From: DASUGM01 sp036274055
GTDB lineage: Bacteria; Acidobacteriota; Vicinamibacteria; Vicinamibacterales; SCN-69-37
DNA length: 8,094 nucleotides
Direction: 5' to 3'
Assembly: GCA_036274055.1 (NCBI GenBank)
Contig: DASUGM010000129.1
Coordinates: forward strand, 1 to 8,094
Part shown: one piece after another, positions 1 through 5,792 of the stretch
Layout of the letters: the number at the start of each line of letters is the position of its first letter
Numbering within the stretch: position 1 is the stretch's first letter
Made by a program: the position numbers and the translations under genes
The notes under the pieces: model-generated
The model's input: only the letters and a program-made list of their open reading frames with translations
The model's database searches: none
Told to the model about the DNA's origin: nothing

Positions 1-1
1 G

Positions 2-34
2 AAGACGTTCGAAGTCACGAAGAACGACAAATAG
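2..34 (+). CDS. C-terminal tail of an upstream gene (partial)
   Basis: Reading from base 2 gives KTFEVTKNDK followed by a TAG stop at 32-34. The charged, strand-like tail would suit the end of a real protein, and the same-strand receptor begins 84 bases later, so the two genes could be co-transcribed. Only ten codons are visible, so no family or function can be named. The alternative is that this is non-coding; frame 1 is also open through this stretch, until a TGA near base 108. Confidence 0.4.
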   Translation, partial: KTFEVTKNDK

Positions 35-44
35 CGAATTGCGC

Positions 45-92
45 GCAGCGGACGCTGCCGCGGAATCGGGCGCGAGCGCCAGCGAACTGGCG
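45..92 (+). other. Two small tandem hairpins ahead of the receptor gene
   Basis: Two perfect short stems follow the presumed upstream stop. The first is GCAGC-GGAC-GCTGC at 45-58. The second is CGCCAG-CGAA-CTGGCG at 77-92, six base pairs closed by a CGAA tetraloop. The second ends 15 bases before the ribosome-binding site of the receptor gene. There is no T-tract, so neither is a typical intrinsic terminator. They could be mRNA structure between co-transcribed genes, or chance stems in GC-rich DNA. No promoter was recognised in 35-118. Confidence 0.3.
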
Positions 93-118
93 GCGGCGCG
101 TGCCCTGAGGAGAGATCT

Positions 119-2755
119 GTGTCGAAACGCACCTTCGTTGCCGCGCTGCTCATCGCCGTGACGACCATCGTCTGGCCGCGGCCCGGCCTCGCCCAGACGC
201 CGGCGCCCGCCAAGGGCCGGCTGATCGTCACCGTGAACGATCCCAGCGGTGCAGTCGTGCCGACCGCCAGGGTGACGATCACCGGACAGGACGACGCGAC
301 CCGTGGCGTCGCCGCGCCGGCGATGCTTACCGGCGTCAACGATGGCGTCGCTGTGTTTGAAAACCTGCCGCCCGGGCGCTACACGATTCAGGCGGAGTTC
401 AGCGGCTTTGAAACCGTACAAGTGCGCGACTTCCGCGTTCGTGCCGGCGAGAACAAGCGGCTGATCGAGCTGCCGATCAAGAAGTTGGCCGAGGACGTGA
501 CCGTTGGCCGCGATGGCCGAACGGCGGCATTGGATCCGAAGGGCAGTGCGTTTTCGACGGTGCTGACGCGCGAGCAGATCGAGAACCTGCCGGACGATCC
601 CGACGAGATGGAAGCGGTGCTCAAGGCGATGTCGCCGCCGGGTGCGAACATCCGCGTCGACGGGTTCACCGGCGGCCGGCTGCCGCCGAAGAGCCAGATT
701 CGATCGATCCGGCTGCCGCGGATGGATCAGTACGCGGCGCAGAATCACGGCGGCATGCAGGGGCTGATGTTCATCGACATCATGACGCAGCCCGGCAACG
801 GGCCGCTGCGCGGCTCGGTCGACATGAATTTCCGTGACGACGCGTTGAACGCGAAGAATCCGTTCACGCCGGTCAAGGGCAACGAGAGCATGAAGCAGGG
901 GAGCATGTCGCTCTCCGGCACGATCAGGCCGAACCGGTCGTCGTTCTCGTTCATGGCGCAGCACGCGTCGCTGTTCGATTCGAACAACATCAACGCGGCG
1001 CTGCCCGACGACCGCAACCGCGCCGTCGCCTTCGGCCAGCCGAGCGAGCGCTGGAACTTCAACGGCCGGTTCGATCAGGCAACGACCAAGGATCGGATGC
1101 TGCGTGCCAGCTTCGCGCGGACGTCGCTCGATCGCGACAACCTCGGCGTCGGCGCCTACGATCTGTTCGAGCGCGCCTACGCGTCGCAGATGGCCGACAA
1201 CACGTTGCGCATTTCGGAGAACGGCCCGCTCGGTCGCAAGATGTTCTGGGAGTCGCGGCTGCAACTGCGCTGGAGCGGCACCGACGAGCGCTCGAAGATC
1301 GAGTCGGTGACCAATCGCGTGCTCGACGCCTTCACCGAAGGCGGCGGCCAGCGCGCCGGTGGCCGGAGCGCGCTCGACGTCGAGCTGGCGAGCGATCTCG
1401 ACTACGTTCGCGGTTCGCACTCGTACCGGTTCGGGATGCTGTTCGAAGGCGGCCGCTATCACACCGACGAGTTCGCCAACTATCTCGGCACCTACACGTT
1501 TGCCAGCCTCGCCGACTACGAGGCTGGCGTGGCGTCGAACTTCACGCGGCGGATCGGCGATCCCAACGTCCGTTATACCAACGCGCAAGTCGGGCTGTAT
1601 GCGCAGGATGATTACCGCATCTCGCGCGGCGTCCTGATCAGCTACGGCCTGCGCTACGAGGCGCAGACGTTGATCGCGGACCAGACGAACTTCTCGCCGC
1701 GCGCGACGTTGACCTGGGCGCCGTTCAAGAGCGGCCGGACGACGGTACGCGGCGGCTTCGGCTATTTCCAGGACTGGCTGGGCACCAGCGTCTACGAGCA
1801 GACGTTGAAGATCGACGGTTTCCGCATGCAGGAAATCAACATCATCGACCCGTCCTTCCCGGATCCCGGCGACGGCGGCGCGGCGCAGCCGACCAACCGT
1901 TATCTCCTCGACGACGGCCTGCGCCTGGCGTCGAGCTGGTCGGCCAACGCCGGCATCGATCAAACGCTGACGCCGGCGCTGCGCGTCAGCGCGACCTACA
2001 CGCATCGCGAAGGTTTCGGCGTGCTGCGCGGCACCAACCTCAACGCGCCGATCGGCGGCGTCCGGCCGAATCCGCAGTTCACCAACGTCATCAGCGTCGT
2101 CGGCGACGCCGAGGCGACGTCGGACCAGTTTGGCGTCAACGCCAGTTACATCGTGCTCGGCAACAGCCGCCAGACGTTCTTCAGCGCGAACTACACGATT
2201 GGTACGAGCCGCGCCAACTCGACCGGCGCGTTCTCGTTGCCCGCGAGCGGCGACGATCTATCGACGGAGTGGGGCCAGATGATCCCGCGGCATCGCGTCG
2301 GCGGCTCGTTTTCGACGCAGCCGATTCGCAACCTCAGCGCGTCCTTCAATTTCCGCGCCCAGTCCGGCACGCCGTACAACCTCACCACCGGCCGCGACGA
2401 CAACGGCGACGGCCTGTTCACGGACCGGCCCGAGGGCGCCGAACGCAATTCGCTGCGGACGACGGCGCAATGGGATCTCGGCATGCGCCTGTCGTACGCG
2501 ATCAACTTCGGTCCGGCGGGCGGCGGCGGTGGCGGCGGCCAGACGGTGGTGATTGGCGGCGGCGGCGGAGGCGGGCCGATCGGCGGCGCGGGAAACAAGC
2601 GCTACCGCGTCGACATCTTCATGTCGGTGACCAACCTCACCAACCACTACAACTACGTCGGCTACAGCGGCGTGATGACGTCGCCGAACTTCGGGGTCGC
2701 TACCAACGTGCTCAACCCTCGGAAGATCGAAATCGGGACCAGATTCGGGTTCTAA
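119..2755 (+). CDS. Oar-like TonB-dependent outer-membrane receptor with carboxypeptidase-regulatory domain
   Basis: An 878-residue outer-membrane beta-barrel protein. The GTG start at 119 is preceded by AGGAG at 108-112 with 6-base spacing. Residues 1-26 form a signal peptide: a basic MSKR, a hydrophobic core, and likely cleavage after GLAQ. Residues about 33-125 resemble a carboxypeptidase-regulatory-like (Ig-fold) domain, with GRLIVTVNDPSGAVVPTARV and later ENLPPGRYTI. Residues about 144-225 are plug-like (LTREQIENLPDDPDEM, then NIRVDGFTGGRLPP). The rest is rich in alternating aromatic strands and ends IEIGTRFGF, with the terminal Phe expected of a BAM-assembled barrel. A glycine-rich insert occupies residues about 801-826. 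Family members (Oar-like, common in Acidobacteriota) are thought to import large substrates or act in surface functions. The ligand cannot be read here and no TonB box was identified. The family call is secure; the substrate is unknown. Confidence 0.9.
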   Translation: MSKRTFVAALLIAVTTIVWPRPGLAQTPAPAKGRLIVTVNDPSGAVVPTARVTITGQDDATRGVAAPAMLTGVNDGVAVFENLPPGRYTIQAEFSGFETVQVRDFRVRAGENKRLIELPIKKLAEDVTVGRDGRTAALDPKGSAFSTVLTREQIENLPDDPDEMEAVLKAMSPPGANIRVDGFTGGRLPPKSQIRSIRLPRMDQYAAQNHGGMQGLMFIDIMTQPGNGPLRGSVDMNFRDDALNAKNPFTPVKGNESMKQGSMSLSGTIRPNRSSFSFMAQHASLFDSNNINAALPDDRNRAVAFGQPSERWNFNGRFDQATTKDRMLRASFARTSLDRDNLGVGAYDLFERAYASQMADNTLRISENGPLGRKMFWESRLQLRWSGTDERSKIESVTNRVLDAFTEGGGQRAGGRSALDVELASDLDYVRGSHSYRFGMLFEGGRYHTDEFANYLGTYTFASLADYEAGVASNFTRRIGDPNVRYTNAQVGLYAQDDYRISRGVLISYGLRYEAQTLIADQTNFSPRATLTWAPFKSGRTTVRGGFGYFQDWLGTSVYEQTLKIDGFRMQEINIIDPSFPDPGDGGAAQPTNRYLLDDGLRLASSWSANAGIDQTLTPALRVSATYTHREGFGVLRGTNLNAPIGGVRPNPQFTNVISVVGDAEATSDQFGVNASYIVLGNSRQTFFSANYTIGTSRANSTGAFSLPASGDDLSTEWGQMIPRHRVGGSFSTQPIRNLSASFNFRAQSGTPYNLTTGRDDNGDGLFTDRPEGAERNSLRTTAQWDLGMRLSYAINFGPAGGGGGGGQTVVIGGGGGGGPIGGAGNKRYRVDIFMSVTNLTNHYNYVGYSGVMTSPNFGVATNVLNPRKIEIGTRFGF

Positions 2756-2775
2756 GCGACGCTGGCCTTGCCATA

Positions 2776-2936
2776 GGCGATAGCCGATCGGGTGATCGGG
2801 CGATGGCAGTGCATCGCGCGATCGCGCGATCCAGCGAAGGCTGAGCTGAGTACGCGGAGATACGCATCTGGTCCTTTGCCCGATCGCGCGATTGCCCATG
2901 CTCTGCCATGGCTCGATCACCCGATCGGCGATCGCC
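2776..2936. repeat. Large imperfect inverted repeat between convergent genes
   Basis: The left arm, 2776-2831 (begins GGCGATAGCCGATCGGG), is matched on the opposite strand by 2882-2936 (reads GGCGATCGCCGATCGGG on the minus strand). They align over about 55 bases with only scattered mismatches and a one-base gap. Similarity continues a few bases further out (CCATA against GCATG). The central spacer of about 50 bases holds a minor palindrome, AGAT-ACGC-ATCT. Inside the arms the sequence is built from short words around CGATC/TGATCGGG and a tandem ATCGCGCG. The element fills most of the 221-base gap between the stop codons of the receptor (2755) and the permease (2977). It could therefore act as a bidirectional transcript end or RNA stabiliser, although it has no T-tract. 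It could also be a REP/MITE-like intergenic element. No transposase is present in the window. Confidence 0.8.
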
Positions 2937-2976
2937 CATGCGCGACGCGCGGCGCGTGTCGATCCGAATGTCGCGC

Positions 2977-5451
2977 TTAGAGATCCCGCAGCGCGACATT
3001 TGGATCGACTCGGGCAGCGCGTCGCGCCGGAATGTAGGCCGCGAACACGCCAATCGCCATGACGATAATCGGCACCGCTGCCCAGGTCGGGATGTCGTTC
3101 GGCATGAGGCTGACGATGCTCGCTTCGAGTACGCGGGTGCTCCAGCTCGCGAGCAGCACGCCGGGGAGCAACCCGATCAACAGCAGGTGCACCGCGTCAT
3201 CGAGGACCGCGCGGAGAATGCCCCGTGGCGTAGCGCCGAGCGCGAGACGGATGCCGAACTCGCGCGTGCGGCGGCTGACCGAATATGAGATCACTCCGTA
3301 GACGCCGAGCGCGGCGATCGCCAGCGAGAGCAGACCGAGACCACCGACGAGTTGCGCGGCGAGGCCGCGCGGATCCGCGGGAACGAAGATCGAGCGCGCC
3401 GCGACGGACGGATTGAACACCGGCACGTCCTCGTTGACGCTCGCGACGGCGCGGACGACCTGTTCAGCCGCCGCGGCTGGCGCCGAGGCGCGCAGCACGA
3501 TCAGCCAGCTTCGGCCGGGTTTCTGCGCCCACGGCGTGAAGGCGACGCACGCATCGCAGGACCACTTCGTATCCGTGCTCTTTCGCGCCGGATCGGCGAA
3601 CACGCCGACAACGGTGAACCAGCGCGGATCGCTGCCGAGGCGGACGCGGCGACCGATCGGATCGAGCCCGGGCCAGACCGACTCCACGGCGCTGCGACTC
3701 AACATCACCACTTCGGGTGCGCCGTCGCCGTCGTTTGGATTGATGGCGCGGCCCCGTAGCAGCTCGACGCCGATCGTCTTCAAGAAGTCCGACGAGACCG
3801 CAGCTTGCTGGCCTTCGAGACGTCGCCAGCCGCTCATTTGGCCGGGCATCGACTCGTCTTCCGCAACGAGGTTTCGAAGCGGTTTCCCGCCGGAATAGCT
3901 GCCGCCGATGAGACCGTCGGCGATCGCGGCGTGATCGACGCCGTCGATCTTGCCGACGCGGTCGAGCACGCTGGCCATGATCTCGACGACCTCGTTGTTG
4001 CTGAATCGCTCGTCGAACGTGAGCTGCGCGGTCGCGAGCGGGCTCGTGTCGAAGTTCAGCTTGGCTCGCGGCGTCGTCACCGCGCGGACGAGATAGAGGC
4101 CGGTACCCAGCAGCAGGATGACGGCGGCGCTCACCTGCACCGCCACCATCAACGTCCGCAGCCATTTGCCGCGGGCCGGCGTGGACATCGCGATCCCCGA
4201 GGCGCCGAACATGCGCAACGGCGGCGTGCGGCTGCCGCGCCATGCGGTCAGGCCGCCGACGACAACGGCCGAGAGCGCGCCGGCGGCGAGCGCCCAGGCA
4301 AAGATCCGCCAGTCCGGCGTGAGCTCGAACGGCATCCTGAATCGCTCGAGCGCGCTGCTGTTTGGCAGTTCGCTGCGGACCCAGCGCAGCGTCGCCAGTG
4401 CCATCGCCACGCCGAGTCCCGCGGCCGCGGCGGCCACCAGGGCGGCTTCGAGCAGGAACAGCCTGAAGATTCGCGCCGTGCCGGCTCCGAGGGACATTCG
4501 CACCGCGATTTCACCGGTGCGTTGCGCGGCGCGCGCGTAGAGCATGTTGGCGAGGTTCGCGCACGCGGCGAGCAGCACCAGCGTCGACAGGCCGATGAGC
4601 ACCGTCGCGTAGGTGGCGACCTGGGTGCCGTACGAGCGTGGACCCGATCCCGTCGTGATCATCGTCTTGAATTCCGCCGCCGGCGGCGTTGGTCCCGCAG
4701 CCAGCGACGCGTCGATCATCGGCGTGATGCGAGCCGGCTCGACGCCGGTGCGAAGGCGGACGAGCGACGCTGACAGCCTCGTGGCGCCAGGTCCGTCGCC
4801 GGGTGAGCGCCATGACTCCGATGAGACCCAGATGTCGGAGCCAAACGGTGACTGCTCGCGTCGGGCGACGCCGGCTACGGTGAAAGGACGTCCGTTCAGG
4901 CGCAGCGTCTCGCGGCCCACGATCGCCGGATCGTTCTGGAACACATTGCGCCAGACCGCTTCGCTGATGACGACGACCAGACCCGCCTGCGCGCCGTCGG
5001 TGCCGAGCCCGCTGAGCTGGCCGATCAACGGTTGCATGCCGTAGACCGCGGCGTAGTTTCCGCGGGTGATCGTGACCACGACGCCCACTGCGCCCTTCGG
5101 TGTCTGCAGGACGACGAATGCGTCGGACACGCTCGCCGTTGCGATGATGCCGTGCGCGGGATCGGCGGCGACGTGCGCCAGCTGGTCGTCGGTCAACGCC
5201 TTGAACCGCCACAGCTGTCCGAGCGGCTGTCCCGGCACGAACTGACGGGCTGGCCGCACGAGGTTGACGTCGTAAACGCGCGCGATCCGCATCTGACGAA
5301 AGGGCCGCCAGAAGATGGCATCGGTCAGGGCGTAGAACGTCGTGTTGGCGCCGATCCCGAGGGCGAGCGTCAGAATCGCGACGGCGGTGAAATTCGGCGT
5401 GCGCCGGAGTTGCCGCAACGCGTAGCGCAGATCGTCCATGACCTCACGCAC
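2977..5451 (-). CDS. ADOP-type FtsX/MacB-like permease (duplicated orphan permease)
   Basis: An 824-residue inner-membrane protein with two FtsX/MacB-type halves, matching the acidobacterial 'duplicated orphan permease' layout. The N-terminus has DLRYALRQLRRTPNFTAVAI leading into TM1 (about 21-45). A periplasmic MacB-like domain (about 50-270) and three TMs follow (about 278-305, 328-357, 382-404). TM5 (about 432-457) starts the second half, with another periplasmic region (about 460-690) and TMs at about 697-722, 745-770 and 788-808. The FtsX signature occurs twice: GEIAVRMSLGAG (313-324) and REFGIRLALGAT (730-741). The C-terminus is PARRAARVDPNVALRDL; this motif is absent from the first half. 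The GTG start at 5451 has GAGG six bases upstream. ATG at 5439 (MDDLRYAL) is an alternative, but its GAGG is only 2 bases away. No ABC ATPase or PadR-type regulator is encoded beside it, so it is an orphan in this window. Substrate is unknown; MacB relatives export peptides, toxins or lipoproteins. Confidence 0.9.
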   Translation of the reverse strand: MREVMDDLRYALRQLRRTPNFTAVAILTLALGIGANTTFYALTDAIFWRPFRQMRIARVYDVNLVRPARQFVPGQPLGQLWRFKALTDDQLAHVAADPAHGIIATASVSDAFVVLQTPKGAVGVVVTITRGNYAAVYGMQPLIGQLSGLGTDGAQAGLVVVISEAVWRNVFQNDPAIVGRETLRLNGRPFTVAGVARREQSPFGSDIWVSSESWRSPGDGPGATRLSASLVRLRTGVEPARITPMIDASLAAGPTPPAAEFKTMITTGSGPRSYGTQVATYATVLIGLSTLVLLAACANLANMLYARAAQRTGEIAVRMSLGAGTARIFRLFLLEAALVAAAAAGLGVAMALATLRWVRSELPNSSALERFRMPFELTPDWRIFAWALAAGALSAVVVGGLTAWRGSRTPPLRMFGASGIAMSTPARGKWLRTLMVAVQVSAAVILLLGTGLYLVRAVTTPRAKLNFDTSPLATAQLTFDERFSNNEVVEIMASVLDRVGKIDGVDHAAIADGLIGGSYSGGKPLRNLVAEDESMPGQMSGWRRLEGQQAAVSSDFLKTIGVELLRGRAINPNDGDGAPEVVMLSRSAVESVWPGLDPIGRRVRLGSDPRWFTVVGVFADPARKSTDTKWSCDACVAFTPWAQKPGRSWLIVLRASAPAAAAEQVVRAVASVNEDVPVFNPSVAARSIFVPADPRGLAAQLVGGLGLLSLAIAALGVYGVISYSVSRRTREFGIRLALGATPRGILRAVLDDAVHLLLIGLLPGVLLASWSTRVLEASIVSLMPNDIPTWAAVPIIVMAIGVFAAYIPARRAARVDPNVALRDL

Positions 5452-5524
5452 GGGTCGCCTCGGCTGGGGAAGTGGGGGCCAACGTGCGTATTTTCGGCCA
5501 CCTTGCCGCGTAACAGCAGGGCGA

Positions 5525-5556
5525 TTGCCGACTTCCGCGGTGGCTTCCGATATACT
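5525..5556 (+). promoter_or_regulatory. Predicted sigma-70-type promoter of the asd leader transcript
   Basis: TATACT at 5551-5556 matches the -10 consensus at five of six bases and stands out in GC-rich surroundings. TTGCCG at 5525-5530 resembles a -35 box, but the 20-base spacer is longer than the usual 16-18, so that part is uncertain. Counting from the -10, transcription should start at about 5563-5566. That is at or within three bases of the ATG of the leader ORF, so the leader would be translated with essentially no 5' untranslated region. The promoter lies between the divergent permease gene and the asd operon. Confidence 0.6.
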
Positions 5557-5565
5557 TGGCCGGTC

Positions 5566-5634
5566 ATGTTCACGTTTGCCAAACCCGTCGCGCCTAAGCG
5601 GATGAAGCGCCCGGCGGGCTGCGTGTGCACATGA
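5566..5634 (+). CDS. Predicted 22-codon regulatory leader peptide of the asd-lysC operon
   Basis: The ATG at 5566 opens a short ORF reading MFTFAKPVAPKRMKR and then PAGCVCT before TGA at 5632-5634. Aspartate-family residues make up six of 22: Lys6 (AAA), Lys11 (AAG), Lys14 (AAG), Met13, Thr3 and Thr22. Lys11 to Arg15 form the basic cluster KRMKR. No Shine-Dalgarno is possible, because the predicted transcript starts within about three bases of the ATG, so leaderless initiation is implied. The last codons (5612-5626) are also the RNA strand predicted to form the antiterminator. The role is inferred to be cis-acting: ribosome position on this ORF would decide whether the terminator at 5668-5708 forms. 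The same frame is open far upstream into the permease antisense region, but only this ATG sits at the promoter. Two Cys codons near the end (TGC at 5620 and 5626) are notable but badly placed for antitermination. Confidence 0.6.
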   Translation: MFTFAKPVAPKRMKRPAGCVCT

Positions 5635-5708
5635 TGCTGGACTGAGGATCGTCCAGCCGACACGCTGAACCCGCCGATGCGAGCAATCGCCGGCGGGTTT
5701 TGTTTTTT
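5584..5708 (+). promoter_or_regulatory. Predicted ribosome-mediated transcription attenuator ahead of asd
   Basis: Four segments can be paired. Segment 1 (CCCGTC 5584-5589, GCGC 5590-5593) pairs with segment 2 (GCGC 5607-5610, GGCGGG 5613-5618, one G-U) as an anti-antiterminator. Segment 2 (CGGCGGG 5612-5618, GCGTGT 5621-5626) pairs instead with segment 3 (ACACGC 5660-5665, CCCGCCG 5670-5676) as an antiterminator, enclosing a perfect 7-bp hairpin GCTGGAC/GTCCAGC (5636-5657). Segment 3 pairs with segment 4 (CGGCGGGTT, 5691-5699) as the terminator. A ribosome stalled near Lys11 (5596-5598) would mask segment 1 and free segment 2, allowing read-through into asd. Completing the ORF would mask segment 2 and cause termination. 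This mirrors the trp/thr/his attenuator logic of Enterobacteria. The pairing is seen in the sequence; the regulatory outcome is inferred. It does not resemble the lysine or SAM riboswitches. Confidence 0.65.
5668..5708 (+). terminator. Strong intrinsic terminator within the asd leader
   Basis: A perfect 9-bp stem, AACCCGCCG (5668-5676) with CGGCGGGTT (5691-5699), is continued by GCGA/TCGC (5679-5682 with 5687-5690). It is capped by a GNRA-type GCAA tetraloop, and the AT at 5677-5678 is the only bulge. The T-rich run TTTTGTTTTTT (5698-5708) follows directly. It lies downstream of the leader ORF and 77 bases before the first possible asd ATG, on the same strand. It therefore interrupts the leader transcript, not a complete gene. 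Confidence 0.85.
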
Positions 5709-5725
5709 GGGGGTCAGTACAAACA

Positions 5726-5792
5726 GGCTCAAGGCTCAGGGCTCACGGCTCGGAGCCTGGATCACCGAGCCCTGAGCCGTGAGCCATGAGCC
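5726..5792. repeat. Heptad-built inverted repeat overlapping the asd start
   Basis: The left arm 5726-5753 is four heptads: GGCTCAA, GGCTCAG, GGCTCAC, GGCTCGG. The right arm 5765-5792 is their inverted counterpart: CCGAGCC, CTGAGCC, GTGAGCC, ATGAGCC. The arms pair at 25 of 28 positions around an 11-base loop. All three mismatches (5732/5786, 5739/5779, 5746/5772) fall on the variable seventh base of a heptad. The A of the first candidate asd start codon (5786) is one of the mismatched bases. It looks like an intergenic repeat element that has landed in, or expanded into, the asd translation-initiation region. As RNA it would form a long hairpin next to the start. It has no T-tract after it. 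Confidence 0.85.

Noticed and set aside
2776..2936. Insertion sequence or transposon
   Set aside because: The arms enclose only about 50 bases with no transposase, and no target-site duplication could be identified.
2258..3053. Overlapping ORFs running through the convergent intergenic repeat on both strands
   Set aside because: They are open mainly because the repeated CGATC-type words lack stop codons. The translations are Arg/Asp/Ala-rich and overlap the ends of two well-supported genes.
3805..4773. Long + strand ORF (322 codons) opposite the permease
   Set aside because: It is antisense to a protein with clear FtsX motifs. Its translation is Arg/Ala/Gly/Glu/His-rich low complexity typical of antisense frames in GC-rich genes.
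5032..5634. A 200-codon + strand ORF ending with the leader peptide
   Set aside because: Most of it is antisense to the permease N-terminus and upstream of the predicted promoter. Only its last 22 codons, from the ATG at 5566, fit a transcribed and translated unit.
5563..5708. A lysine or SAM riboswitch in the asd leader
   Set aside because: None of the conserved core elements I know for these classes can be seen. The region is short, contains a start-to-stop ORF, and the alternative pairings explain it as a translated attenuator.
5700..5723. Internal promoter for asd downstream of the terminator (TTGTTT and TACAAA)
   Set aside because: The gap between the two boxes is only 12 bases, and the first box is simply the terminator T-tract.
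5726..5792. CRISPR-like repeat array
   Set aside because: The repeats are contiguous 7-base units in two inverted blocks, with no spacers of regular length and no cas genes.
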